From: JAVVEG01 sp041751425
Lineage (GTDB): Bacteria; Pseudomonadota; Gammaproteobacteria; Pseudomonadales; Pseudohongiellaceae
NCBI GenBank assembly: GCA_041751425.1
Contig: JBGSXL010000010.1
Coordinates: forward strand, 37,650-101,649
Direction of reading: 5' to 3'
Length of the DNA stretch: 64,000 nt
The position numbers and the translations under genes are program-made. Positions 44,343 to 53,201 of this stretch are shown piece after piece; the stretch's first letter is position 1; each line of letters starts with the position of its first letter. The notes beneath the pieces were generated by a model that searched no databases, was not told the origin of the DNA, and saw nothing but the letters and a program-made list of their open reading frames with translations.

Positions 44343-45452
44343 GTGATAATTTTCCGTTATCTGAGCGTACAGATTTTCCAGGTGATGGGGGCGGTCACTT
44401 TAATTCTCTTGTTCGTGGCATTGACCAGCCGCTTTCTGCAATACCTCAGTGATGCTGTGGCGGGCAAGCTGGCCTCCGACATTCTGCTGCTGCTGATTCT
44501 CTATCGGCTGCCGGATTTCATGTTGGTCATACTGCCGTTTGCTTTGTTCCTTGGCATCCTGTTGGCTTACGGCCGCATGTACGCAGACAATGAGATGACA
44601 GTTCTCAGCGCTTGTGGCTTCAGCCGTCGCAAACTGCTTGCGATGACACTACTCTGCTCTTCTGTTGTCGCAGTTGCGGCAGGTCTATTCAGTTTGCAAC
44701 TGGCACCGTGGGGATTGCAGAACACAGAACAGATCAAACTGAGCCAGGACGAACTGACAGAGCTGGATTTGATTGTTGCCGGCCAGTTTCAGGAATTCAA
44801 TGATGGTCAGCGCACAACTTATTCGGAAACTATTCAGGTCACTGCGAATGGCAAACAACTGAATAATGCGTTTGTTGCAGTGCGGGACATGAATGCTACG
44901 GGCAGGGCGGGGTTGCGGATTATCGTCTCGGAAACTGCGCGGCCGGTGATTGACGATAGCTCGGGTCGACGTTTCATGTTGTTGGAAAATGGTTTCTTCT
45001 ACGATGGCATTCCGGGGCAGGCGAACTATCAGATTACCCAGTTCGATGAGCAGGCTTTGTTGCTACCCGAACAAACCAGCATCTCACCGGTTGTGCAGGA
45101 AAAGGCATTACCTACCCGATTGCTTTGGCAGTCGGACGCTGTAGCGTCGATTGCAGAACTGCAATGGCGAATTTCGGTAATTTTATTGATTCCGGTACTC
45201 ACGTTGATCGCCGTGCCCCTGAGCAAAGTTGATCCGCGGCAGGGTCGTTTCAGCAAACTGGTACCTGCTGCTCTGATTTACACGCTCTATTATATTTTGT
45301 TACAGGTGGCGATGGGGGCAGTCGAGGATGGCAGTATCCATCCCTATATTGGTGTGTGGTGGGTGCATCTATTATTCCTGGCACTGGGTGTGTATCTGAT
45401 GTGGGGTGGCAAGATACGCAAAGTCTCTTTACTAGGTGCCAGCCATGCGTGA
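44343..45452 (+). CDS. lptF: LPS export ABC transporter permease LptF
   Basis: A 369-residue inner-membrane protein. The N-terminal helices (about residues 8-30 and 50-75) and C-terminal helices (about 280-360) flank a periplasmic beta-jellyroll domain, the LptF/LptG architecture. The N-terminal RYLSVQIFQVMGAVTLILL is typical. With LptG, LptB and LptC it extracts lipopolysaccharide from the inner membrane and passes it to the LptA bridge. The start is a GTG at 44343, immediately after the thioesterase gene. It overlaps lptG by 8 bases, so the two permeases are translationally coupled. Confidence 0.93.
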   Translation: MIIFRYLSVQIFQVMGAVTLILLFVALTSRFLQYLSDAVAGKLASDILLLLILYRLPDFMLVILPFALFLGILLAYGRMYADNEMTVLSACGFSRRKLLAMTLLCSSVVAVAAGLFSLQLAPWGLQNTEQIKLSQDELTELDLIVAGQFQEFNDGQRTTYSETIQVTANGKQLNNAFVAVRDMNATGRAGLRIIVSETARPVIDDSSGRRFMLLENGFFYDGIPGQANYQITQFDEQALLLPEQTSISPVVQEKALPTRLLWQSDAVASIAELQWRISVILLIPVLTLIAVPLSKVDPRQGRFSKLVPAALIYTLYYILLQVAMGAVEDGSIHPYIGVWWVHLLFLALGVYLMWGGKIRKVSLLGASHA

Positions 45453-46518
45453 ATTGGATAACTACATAGCCAAAACCGTCGTATTGTCCATGCTGGCTGT
45501 GATGGGCATGATCATCAGTATCGATTTCATTTTCTCTTTCGTCGATGAACTCGGCGAGACCAATGCCTTTTATGGCACTGCAAACGCGCTTTTGTTTGTG
45601 GTGATGACGATGCCAACCAGCATCTACGAATTGATACCATATACAGCATTGGGCGGAGCGCTCATTGGCCTGGGAATTCTCGCATCCAGCAATGAGCTGG
45701 TTGTTATTCAGGCCGCTGGTGTCAGTACCAGTCGCATTGTATGGGCAGTGATGAAACCCACTTTATTGGTGATGATATTGAGTTTGGTGTTGGGCGAGTG
45801 GGTGGCACCGCAATTAGAACAAAATGCGCAAAGTACCCGCAGTCTTATTCAAAGTGGCGGTGAGGCTATCAATACTGAACATGGGGACTGGCACAAGATT
45901 GGCAATGAGTTCGCACACGTTAATGCCATTGCTCCTGGTGGGCGCACCATGTTTGGCATCACCCGTTATGAGTTGAATGAAAACCGCAGAATTGTGCGCA
46001 GCAGTTTCGCAACGCAAGGAGAGTACCAGCAGAGCAGCGAAGGAGGGTACTGGTTGCTTAGCAATGTTCAGGAAACACAGTTCGATCTTGGCGCACTGGA
46101 AGTAGCGCAATATGACGAGTATGAATGGCGTGTGGATTTATCACCTGAGCTGCTGAGTGTGTTGCTTGTGCAACCAGATCGTCAGTCCATTTCAGGGTTG
46201 TATCGATTTGCGCGCTACTTCGATGGAGAGGGTCTGGACAGCAGTAATTACTTTCTGGCGTTCTGGAAAAAAGTTTTGCAGCCACTGGCTACCGCCAGTC
46301 TGGTGCTGCTGGCTATTTCGTTTGTCTTTGGCCCGTTACGTGAAGCAACAATGGGGTCGCGAGTTTTTGTTGCGATTGCTATCGGGTTAGGTTTTACAAT
46401 CTTGCAGAGGTTGATGGGGCCCGCCAGCCTCCTTTATGGTTTGAGTCCCCTGGCGGCGGTGATGGCGCCAATTTTTCTGTGTGCTCTATTGGGTATTTAT
46501 ATGTTGCGCAAAGCCTGA
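45445..46518 (+). CDS. lptG: LPS export ABC transporter permease LptG
   Basis: A 357-residue inner-membrane protein with the same six-helix plus jellyroll plan as LptF. The N-terminus (ELDNYIAKTVVLSMLAVMGM) and the C-terminal ISFVFGPLREATMGSRVF and GLSPLAAVMAPIFLCALLG are conserved in LptG. The ATG at 45445 overlaps the end of lptF by 8 bases (ATGCGTGA). It ends 47 bp before the convergent RDD gene. lptA, lptB and lptC are not in the window. Confidence 0.93.
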   Translation: MRELDNYIAKTVVLSMLAVMGMIISIDFIFSFVDELGETNAFYGTANALLFVVMTMPTSIYELIPYTALGGALIGLGILASSNELVVIQAAGVSTSRIVWAVMKPTLLVMILSLVLGEWVAPQLEQNAQSTRSLIQSGGEAINTEHGDWHKIGNEFAHVNAIAPGGRTMFGITRYELNENRRIVRSSFATQGEYQQSSEGGYWLLSNVQETQFDLGALEVAQYDEYEWRVDLSPELLSVLLVQPDRQSISGLYRFARYFDGEGLDSSNYFLAFWKKVLQPLATASLVLLAISFVFGPLREATMGSRVFVAIAIGLGFTILQRLMGPASLLYGLSPLAAVMAPIFLCALLGIYMLRKA

Positions 46519-46565
46519 GCAGGTAATTAATCAGCCATTGAATGATTGTATCTGCGGGAAGTGGC

Positions 46566-47069
46566 TCAGAAAGGTCTACTGCCCTTGGGCAATAATATCG
46601 TTTTGCTTGCTGATAATTTCTCATGAACTGCATCACGGTTCGCGTCGATATACAACCAGAAGTATCCCAGACCAAAAAGCCAGAAAGCTGGCCATGCTGC
46701 GAAAAAGCGAATCAATCCCTGTTTTAGCGGAATCGCCTGATTATCAGTCCCTACCACTTTGATGCGCCACGCAATCATTCCGAGTGTCTGTCCGGTGCGC
46801 CGCCAGAACCAGATATAAAAAGTTGCCGCGCTGCTAACCATCACAAAAAATACAAAAGCGCTGTAAAAGGGGTCAATTACCACCCGATCATCGACGAGCT
46901 GGGTAGTGCCCGTGCCGAATATCAATTGCAGGACCAATCCCAATGACATCCAGATCGCAGCAACCAGAAAAGCATCGTACAGTAGAGCCGCCATTCGTCG
47001 TAACAAACCCGCGCGTGGACAGGCAGCAATGACTGCTTTGTCTATGGCGGGTTTGTATGCAGTGTTCAC
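46566..47069 (-). CDS. RDD family membrane protein
   Basis: A 167-residue inner-membrane protein with three predicted helices. The RDD motif appears as PRAGLLRRMAALLYDAFLV (Arg and Asp pair), and the later RRTGQTLGMIAWRIKVVG is the family's second signature. RDD proteins are common near lptFG and are thought to be transporters or scaffold proteins; the role here is unknown. The GTG start overlaps the TGA of pntB by four bases (GTGA), so it is coupled to the transhydrogenase operon, an unusual partner. Confidence 0.85.
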   Translation of the reverse strand: MNTAYKPAIDKAVIAACPRAGLLRRMAALLYDAFLVAAIWMSLGLVLQLIFGTGTTQLVDDRVVIDPFYSAFVFFVMVSSAATFYIWFWRRTGQTLGMIAWRIKVVGTDNQAIPLKQGLIRFFAAWPAFWLFGLGYFWLYIDANRDAVHEKLSASKTILLPKGSRPF

Positions 47070-48493
47070 AGCTCCTTGACCGCCTGTATCAATTCATTCG
47101 CCGCTTTCTGGCCATCGCCAAACAGCATGCGGGTATTGTCCGCAAGGAACAGGGAGTTCTCCACACCGGAGAAACCGGTGCCACGTCCACGCTTGATCAC
47201 AATCACGTTCTCCGAATCTTCCGCGTTCAGAATTGGCATACCAAACAACGGGCTGTTGGGATCTTTCTTGGCAGCGGGGTTCACCACATCGTTGGCGCCA
47301 ATGATCAAAGTGACGGTGGTGTTATGGAAATCGGCGTTGATATCCTCCATATCGTAAATCATGTCGTACGGTACACCGGCTTCAGCCAACAGCACGTTCA
47401 TATGGCCTGGCATGCGTCCGGCAACCGGGTGAATGGCAAACTTCACTTTCACACCCTTTTCGGTCAACAGTTGCGTGAGTTCCCATATCTTGTGCTGTGC
47501 CTGCGCCACCGCCATGCCGTAACCCGGAATGATGATAACTTGACTGGCATAAGCCATCATGATGCCGACATCCTGTGCCTGCACCTCTTTCATGCTGCCG
47601 CCGCCTTCCACTTCCGCAGCGATTTCTGAAGTGCCGGTGCCAAAACCGCTGAAAAATACATTGGCCACGGATCTGTTCATGGCTTTTGCCATCAGGTGCG
47701 TCAGCAATGTGCCGGCAGAACCAACCACGGTTCCTGCAATGATCATCGCAGCATTGCCCAAAACATAACCTTCAAAACCCACGGCCAATCCGGTCAAGGC
47801 ATTGAACAGTGAAATGATGACGGGCATGTCGGCGCCACCCACGGGCACGGTAATAAAGACACCGAGCACCAATGCGAGAACGAAGAAAACGACGATAGGG
47901 GTGAGTGACCCGGTGAAGTAAACGGCAATAGCAAAACCGACCAATACCAGTGCAAGCACCAGATTGATCAATTGTTGTTGTGGTAACAACTTGCTGGTAT
48001 TGAGCCGTCCGTCCAGTTTGGCCCATGCTATTACGCTGCCGCTGAAAGCAATGGTGCCGATAATGGCGCCAAGAATTGCCAGCACTGTCACATCGGCGCC
48101 CAGATAATCAGAAACTCTTGCCACATCACCGCGCGCAACTGCATTCTGTGCCTTGAGCAGTTCCACTGCGGCAATCGCCGCTGCTGCCCCACCGCCCATG
48201 CCGTTATACATCGCAATCATCTGCGGCATGTCGGTCATGGCAACGCGTTTGCCGGTATACCAGGCGTAACCGCCACCGATACCTATCGCAACGATGATGA
48301 GAATGACATTGGTACCTGCTTGCGCGTTGCCCGTGATTTCCTCAGCAAAGAAGGTGACCAGAGTGGCGAGCACCATACCGGCGCCTGCCCAGTGAATTCC
48401 GCGGCGAGCGGTTACCGGGGAACTCATCTGTTTGAGCCCCATGATGAAAAGTACAGCGGCGAGCAGGTAACTTATTTGAATGACCAATTCCAT
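47066..48493 (-). CDS. pntB: NAD(P) transhydrogenase subunit beta
   Basis: A 475-residue protein combining about nine membrane helices with the C-terminal NADP(H)-binding dIII domain. The dIII signature appears as GYGMAVAQAQ, HPVAGRMPGHMNVLLAE and NDVVNPAA, with the closing KRGRGTGFSGVENSLF. It forms the proton channel with the small alpha-2 subunit and couples hydride transfer from NADH to NADP+ to proton inflow. It starts right after the alpha-2 stop (TAAATG). Its end overlaps the RDD gene by four bases, so the operon is pntA1-pntA2-pntB-RDD. Confidence 0.96.
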   Translation of the reverse strand: MELVIQISYLLAAVLFIMGLKQMSSPVTARRGIHWAGAGMVLATLVTFFAEEITGNAQAGTNVILIIVAIGIGGGYAWYTGKRVAMTDMPQMIAMYNGMGGGAAAAIAAVELLKAQNAVARGDVARVSDYLGADVTVLAILGAIIGTIAFSGSVIAWAKLDGRLNTSKLLPQQQLINLVLALVLVGFAIAVYFTGSLTPIVVFFVLALVLGVFITVPVGGADMPVIISLFNALTGLAVGFEGYVLGNAAMIIAGTVVGSAGTLLTHLMAKAMNRSVANVFFSGFGTGTSEIAAEVEGGGSMKEVQAQDVGIMMAYASQVIIIPGYGMAVAQAQHKIWELTQLLTEKGVKVKFAIHPVAGRMPGHMNVLLAEAGVPYDMIYDMEDINADFHNTTVTLIIGANDVVNPAAKKDPNSPLFGMPILNAEDSENVIVIKRGRGTGFSGVENSLFLADNTRMLFGDGQKAANELIQAVKEL

Positions 48494-48787
48494 TTACTTG
48501 CTCCCTTTGCCGGTGGATTTGAACATCTCCAGCATGCGCTCCGTCACCACATAGCCACCCACCGCGTTACCTGCTGCCAACAGAACGGCCAGAAAGCCGA
48601 TAATCTGCTGCGTGGTGTTCTCAGCAATTCCCAACGCAATCATGGCGCCAACCAGCACGATGCCGTGTACAAAATTGGAACCGGACATCAGCGGGGTATG
48701 CAGTATCACAGGTACCCGACTGATAATTTCGAAGCCGGTAAAGCCGGCCAGCATGAATATATATACTGCAGCTAATCCTTCAATCAT
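48494..48787 (-). CDS. pntA2: NAD(P) transhydrogenase subunit alpha, part 2 (membrane domain)
   Basis: A 97-residue protein with three membrane helices that form the alpha-2 part of the transhydrogenase proton channel. The FMLAGFTGFEIISRVPVILHTPLMSGSNFVHGIVLVG core is characteristic of this domain. It is encoded separately from the alpha-1 NAD-binding subunit, as in Rhodospirillum rubrum, rather than fused as in E. coli PntA. Its ATG overlaps the TGA of the alpha-1 gene (ATGA), and pntB starts at the base after its stop. Confidence 0.95.
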   Translation of the reverse strand: MIEGLAAVYIFMLAGFTGFEIISRVPVILHTPLMSGSNFVHGIVLVGAMIALGIAENTTQQIIGFLAVLLAAGNAVGGYVVTERMLEMFKSTGKGSK

Positions 48788-49938
48788 GACCCGGCTCCTT
48801 CTACTGAAGAGTTCTGAATTTTTTCACGCACATTATTATTGGTTATTTCGCCGGCGTGGGTTATCAGGCTGTCTTTGATTATCTGGTCTTCAAGGTCGAT
48901 ATGAATACCTTCTTCCTTAATGATGAGACTCAGAAAATTGAACAGGTTTCTGGCGTACAGTTCACTCGCGTGGTTTGGAACCGTGCCAGGTACATTTAAT
49001 GGGCCAAAAATTTTCACGCGGTTATGAACCTGCAGTTCATCAGCTTTGGTCAACTCACAATTGCCACCACCTTCAGCTGCCAGATCTACTATCACCGCAC
49101 CACCTTTCATCCCCTCGACCATCTCTTTGCTGATAATGCGTGGTGAAGGTCTGCCGGGAATAGCGGCCGTGCAAATGACGACATCCGATGCTGCTATATG
49201 ACGCGCCAGTATCTGTTGCTGCTGTTGCTTCTCTTCTTCTGTCAATTCACGCGCATAACCACCAGTGCCTTCGGCCTTGATATCGATGTCGACGAATTTC
49301 GCACCCAGAGACTCAACCTGCTCCTTTACAGCAGCACGTACATCGTAAGCTTCCACGATTGCGCCGAGCCGTCGCGCTGTAGCAATTGCCTGCAGACCCG
49401 CAACGCCTGCACCGATGATCAGAACTTTGGAGGGACGCACGGTGCCGGCTGCTGTAGTCAGCATAGGAAAGAATTTACCGGACAAGGTGCTGGCAATCAG
49501 CACAGCCTTATAACCTGCGATGGACGCTTGCGAGGATAGTGCATCCATAGCCTGAGCACGCGAAATCCGCGGCACCATCTCCATCGAGAAAGCACTGATA
49601 TTGCGTGCCTGTAAAGATTTAAAACGGTTGCTGTCGGAATAAGGGTTAAGAAAACCAAGCAGAACCGAGTTGTCCTGCAGTTGCTTGATCTGCTCCTCTG
49701 TTGCTGGATTCACAGTAACCACAATGTCAGCGCTCTGATACAGAGCTGCGTCATCTTTGGCGATGGAGGCGCCTACGGCTTCGTAATCCTGATCGCTGTA
49801 GCCAGCTTGTTCACCGGCGCTACTCTGGATTTTTACTGCTACTCCTAAAGCGGTGAGTTTTTTAACGATATCTGGCACCAAGGCTACTCGTTGCTCTCCT
49901 GCACGAGTCTCTCTGGGTACGCTGATGGTAATCGGCAT
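48784..49938 (-). CDS. pntA1: NAD(P) transhydrogenase subunit alpha, part 1 (NAD-binding)
   Basis: A 384-residue cytoplasmic protein with the alanine-dehydrogenase-like dI fold that binds NAD(H). The N-terminal SVPRETRAGEQRVALVPDIV and the nucleotide loop LIIGAGVAGLQAIATARRLG (about 170-190) with AYDVR at the strand end are family hallmarks. It forms a dimer in the complex and transfers hydride to the PntB dIII domain. It is the first gene of the operon. A candidate -10 (TATACT) lies about 40 bases upstream. The start follows the weak site AACGGGGTTGAACC. Confidence 0.96.
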   Translation of the reverse strand: MPITISVPRETRAGEQRVALVPDIVKKLTALGVAVKIQSSAGEQAGYSDQDYEAVGASIAKDDAALYQSADIVVTVNPATEEQIKQLQDNSVLLGFLNPYSDSNRFKSLQARNISAFSMEMVPRISRAQAMDALSSQASIAGYKAVLIASTLSGKFFPMLTTAAGTVRPSKVLIIGAGVAGLQAIATARRLGAIVEAYDVRAAVKEQVESLGAKFVDIDIKAEGTGGYARELTEEEKQQQQQILARHIAASDVVICTAAIPGRPSPRIISKEMVEGMKGGAVIVDLAAEGGGNCELTKADELQVHNRVKIFGPLNVPGTVPNHASELYARNLFNFLSLIIKEEGIHIDLEDQIIKDSLITHAGEITNNNVREKIQNSSVEGAGS

Positions 49939-49975
49939 GGTTCAACCCCGTTTTCCCTTTTTAATTGTGGAACGG

Positions 49976-50003
49976 AGTATACCCCGAGAGCATGGCGGAT
50001 AAA
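49976..50003 (-). promoter_or_regulatory. Candidate promoter for the pnt operon
   Basis: On the minus strand a TATACT hexamer (complement of 49976-49981) sits 38 bases before the pntA1 start. A weak -35, TTTATC (complement of 49998-50003), lies 16 bases further upstream. The -10 match is five of six; the -35 is poor. Confidence 0.4.
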
Positions 50004-50091
50004 ACATGAGGCTGGGAGTTGTTTGGAAGTTCTCTGGTGCCGGTTGGCACAGGTTTTGCGAAAACTTGAGTTTAATCCGCTCATACTTATT

Positions 50092-50100
50092 TGCTAGAAT
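50092..50100 (+). promoter_or_regulatory. Extended -10 promoter of the citramalate-synthase-like gene
   Basis: TGC followed by TAGAAT (50095-50100) forms an extended -10 element 42 bases before the start codon at 50143. The -35 region has no good match, which is common for extended -10 promoters. Confidence 0.45.
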
Positions 50101-50142
50101 CGGCGCCTTATTCAAGCGATCACTCAGCAGGATTGGCAATAC

Positions 50143-51681
50143 ATGACATTAAACACGACCGGCAGGCACATCAAACTGCTCGATACCACCTTGCGCGATG
50201 GCGAACAAACGCAGGGGGTGTCTTTTGCTGCCACTGAAAAGGTAAATATTGCCAAGGCATTGCTCCAGGCTTTGAAAGTCGATCGCATTGAGGTTGCCTC
50301 CGCCCGCGTGTCCGAAGGTGAGAAAAGAGCAGTAGCGGATATCAACGCCTGGGCGGCACAGGAAGGATTGTTAGACAGAGTAGAGGTGCTGGGTTTCGTG
50401 GATCACCGCATGAGCGTCAACTGGGTAGTTGAGGCCGGTGGCAAAGTGATCAATCTATTAGCGAAAGGCAGCGAGAAGCATTGTCGCGAGCAACTTGGCC
50501 GAACTCTGGCGCAGCATCTGGAGGATATTCAGCAGACCATTTTCTACGCAAAAGAGCAGGGGCTGAAAGTTAATGTCTATCTGGAAGACTGGTCAAACGG
50601 TTATCAGGACAGCCCTGCCTATGTTTATGGTCTGCTGGAAGGCATGCAGATGCTGGATATCGCCAGCTTCATGTTGCCCGACACGCTGGGTGTGATGACA
50701 CCGGACGAGGTATTCACTGCCCTGACGGATATGATCAAACGGTTTCCGAAGCTGTATTTCGATTTTCATCCACACAACGATTATGGCCTGGCAACAGCCA
50801 ATGTCATGGCGGCAGTAAAGGCCGGAGTCAGCACCATTCATTGCACCGTCAATTGCCTGGGCGAGCGTGCCGGCAACGCCTCACTGGCTGAGGTCGCGGT
50901 AGTACTGAAAGACAAGATGGGTATGTTGCTTTCAATCGATGAAACCCGCATCACCTTGCTCAGCCGGATGGTCGAGAATTTCTCCGGCAAGTGGGTGGCG
51001 GCGAACACCCCTATAGTAGGTGCCGATGTCTTTACGCAGACAGCAGGCATTCACGCTGATGGCGATCAGAAAGGAGGCCTGTATATTACTGCGCTACGCC
51101 CCGAGCGTTTCGCGCGCAAAAGAACTTATGCCCTGGGCAAAATGAGCGGTAAAGCTTCACTGGCGAATAATCTGGAAGAGCTGGGTTTGCAGCTGTCAGC
51201 AGAGGACCAGCGCAAAGTGCTGGCCGAGATTGTCAAACTGGGTGATTCCAAGGAGCTTGTCACTACCGAAGATCTGCCGTTCATCATTGCAGATGTGTTG
51301 GAAAACAAGGATTACAAATATATCCGTTTGCTGAACTGCTATATCACCAGTGGGTTGGATGTTGAGAGCACTGCCAGTATCCGCGTTGAGCTGGAAGGCA
51401 AGCAGTATAACGCGTCCGGCTCGGGCAATGGCGGTTTCGCGGCGTTTACCAATGCGATCAGTAAAATCCTGAAAAAGCGCAGTTTCGTGATGCCAAATCT
51501 GCTTGATTATGAGGTACATATCCCGCGCGGTGGTAACACAACGGCATTGACCGAATGTATCATCACCTGGGATATGGAAGGGCGGGATGTGAAGACGCGC
51601 GGTGTCGATTCCAACCAGGTTCTGGCAGGCGTAAAGGCGACGTTGCGGATGCTGAACTTATGTCTGCATGCTTTGCAGTGA
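50143..51681 (+). CDS. Isopropylmalate/citramalate synthase family enzyme
   Basis: A 512-residue acyl-condensing enzyme. The N-terminal TIM barrel has LLDTTLRDGEQTQGVSF (12-28) and the metal-binding HPHND (H209 and H211); the C-terminal regulatory domain has YNASGSGNGGFAAFTNAI. The family joins acetyl-CoA to a 2-oxoacid. Because a complete long-form leuA is present at 62264, this copy more likely makes (R)-citramalate for isoleucine, or an alternative isopropylmalate synthase like the LeuA2 proteins of Bacteroidetes. Substrate discrimination cannot be decided here. It is convergent with leuB (12 bp apart). An extended -10 promoter is 42 bases upstream. Confidence 0.82.
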   Translation: MTLNTTGRHIKLLDTTLRDGEQTQGVSFAATEKVNIAKALLQALKVDRIEVASARVSEGEKRAVADINAWAAQEGLLDRVEVLGFVDHRMSVNWVVEAGGKVINLLAKGSEKHCREQLGRTLAQHLEDIQQTIFYAKEQGLKVNVYLEDWSNGYQDSPAYVYGLLEGMQMLDIASFMLPDTLGVMTPDEVFTALTDMIKRFPKLYFDFHPHNDYGLATANVMAAVKAGVSTIHCTVNCLGERAGNASLAEVAVVLKDKMGMLLSIDETRITLLSRMVENFSGKWVAANTPIVGADVFTQTAGIHADGDQKGGLYITALRPERFARKRTYALGKMSGKASLANNLEELGLQLSAEDQRKVLAEIVKLGDSKELVTTEDLPFIIADVLENKDYKYIRLLNCYITSGLDVESTASIRVELEGKQYNASGSGNGGFAAFTNAISKILKKRSFVMPNLLDYEVHIPRGGNTTALTECIITWDMEGRDVKTRGVDSNQVLAGVKATLRMLNLCLHALQ

Positions 51682-51693
51682 TTGTGATTTAAG

Positions 51694-52797
51694 TCAAACG
51701 GGAAGCTTGCGCAACTCCGCTACCACCAGATCACCGAAACCGCGGGTGTCGATCATTTTGACGCCGCTACCAGGTTTGGACAGATCGGGTGTTGAATACC
51801 CTTGCGCAAACACGCTTTGCATTGCGTGCCACACATTCTTCGCTTCCTTGTCCATGCCAAAACTCATCTCCAGCATCATCGCGACGGAGCCGATCATGGA
51901 ATAGGGGTTGGCTATGTTCTTGCCGGCAATATCGGGGGCCGAACCATGGGAAGGTTCGTAATAAGCTTTCTCATCGCCCAGACACGCTGATGGCATCAGG
52001 CCCAGCGAACCAAGTATGCCACCGCCCTGGTCACTGAGAATGTCGCCGAACATATTCTCCATCACCATCACGTCGAACTGACCGGGGTTCAGACATAGAT
52101 AGGTTGCCGCCGCATCCACCAGAATATTGATCACCTTCACCTGCGGGTAATCCCTCCCCACCTCGGCCATGACTTCATTCCACAACACGCTGGATTTCAG
52201 CACGTTGCTCTTATGGATATTGTGCAGCACTTTCTTGCGTTTCATGGCTGTGTCAAAAGCCACTTTAGCTATACGTTGTATCTGAATCTCATCATACTCC
52301 AGCGTTTCTTTGACATAGCGCTTACCGTCGCTGTTTACGCCGCTTTCCTTTTCACCAAAATACAATCCACCCACCAACTCACGTATGATCATGATATCGA
52401 TGCCAGCGCCGATGATTTCCGCTTTCAATGGCGAGAAGTGCGCCAGGCCTTTGGGCAAAAACACAGGGCGGAAATTGGCATAAGTATTGTAGCGGCGGCG
52501 CAGGGGTAACAGAGCACCGCGCTCCGGCTGCATGTCTACTGGAATCTTCTGAGATTCTTCATGGCTCAGCCCTATAGGGCCTTTGAGAATGGCGTCAGCT
52601 TCATCGCAGATTTTCTTGGTTTGTTCAGGAAACGGGTGACCACATTCAAAATAAGCACTGGCACCGAAGGGTGCGTGAATCAACTCAAACTCGATATTGT
52701 TGCGAGCTGCGACCAGTTCTATGATCTTGACGGCTTCGACCATGATTTCCGGGCCAATACCATCACCGTCCAACAGGGCAATTTTATAATGAGTCAT
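51694..52797 (-). CDS. leuB: 3-isopropylmalate dehydrogenase
   Basis: A 367-residue NAD-dependent beta-decarboxylating dehydrogenase for the third step of leucine synthesis. The start IALLDGDGIGPEIMVEA, the substrate loop QPERGALLPLRRRYNTYANFRP, the catalytic KSNVLKSSVLWNE and VMENMFGDILSDQGGGILGSLGLMPSA are conserved, and the NAD-specific GSAPDIAGKNIANP is present. The ATG follows AGGAAACTC. leuC and leuD are not in the window, so the leucine pathway is scattered. A 42-residue membrane protein gene lies just upstream on the same strand. It is convergent with the citramalate/isopropylmalate synthase-like gene. Confidence 0.93.
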   Translation of the reverse strand: MTHYKIALLDGDGIGPEIMVEAVKIIELVAARNNIEFELIHAPFGASAYFECGHPFPEQTKKICDEADAILKGPIGLSHEESQKIPVDMQPERGALLPLRRRYNTYANFRPVFLPKGLAHFSPLKAEIIGAGIDIMIIRELVGGLYFGEKESGVNSDGKRYVKETLEYDEIQIQRIAKVAFDTAMKRKKVLHNIHKSNVLKSSVLWNEVMAEVGRDYPQVKVINILVDAAATYLCLNPGQFDVMVMENMFGDILSDQGGGILGSLGLMPSACLGDEKAYYEPSHGSAPDIAGKNIANPYSMIGSVAMMLEMSFGMDKEAKNVWHAMQSVFAQGYSTPDLSKPGSGVKMIDTRGFGDLVVAELRKLPV

Positions 52798-52854
52798 GAG
52801 TTTCCTGATCTTGAAAGGAGGGAGAAGCGGCGCAATTTAACACGCACAGACCTG

Positions 52855-52983
52855 CTAGAAAAGTACTGATACCTGCCGAATAAAGATAATCGTCAGAATC
52901 AGCACAACCAGGTATTTAAGAGAATCACCTACTTCAAACCCGAAAAACTTTTTCGGCTTTTGTTCGTTCTGTCGGTAAGGCAT
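52855..52983 (-). CDS. Small 42-residue single-span membrane protein
   Basis: A short ATG-TAG frame on the minus strand (start at 52983) behind AGAGTAGTAGGAT. The product has a basic, polar N-terminus (PYRQNEQKPKKFFG) and one hydrophobic helix (about residues 23-36, YLVVLILTIIFI). It is transcribed toward leuB, 57 bp ahead of it, and could lie in the leuB leader. No family is recognised. The evidence is the ribosome-binding site and the clean membrane-helix pattern only. Confidence 0.5.
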   Translation of the reverse strand: MPYRQNEQKPKKFFGFEVGDSLKYLVVLILTIIFIRQVSVLF

Positions 52984-53201
52984 ATCCTACTACTCTGCAG
53001 CCCTGGAAAAGTCGTTATAGTACACAGCATTACGGCACTTTGCCACAGTAGCACGCTAACTTCCGGTAACAGGTGCATGCTTTTTGTTGAGTGAAACTGT
53101 CCGGTGGCAATGAGCTCGTGTTACATTGTTGTCCACGTTTATACGTATTGATCCGGGTTCCGGATTCCCCACCAATCACTATCATGAATGGAGATAGACT
53201 G

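Noticed and set aside
48494..49938. Frameshifted pntA
   Set aside because: The split into alpha-1 and alpha-2 with an ATGA junction is a normal natural arrangement known from Rhodospirillum-type transhydrogenases, not a broken gene.
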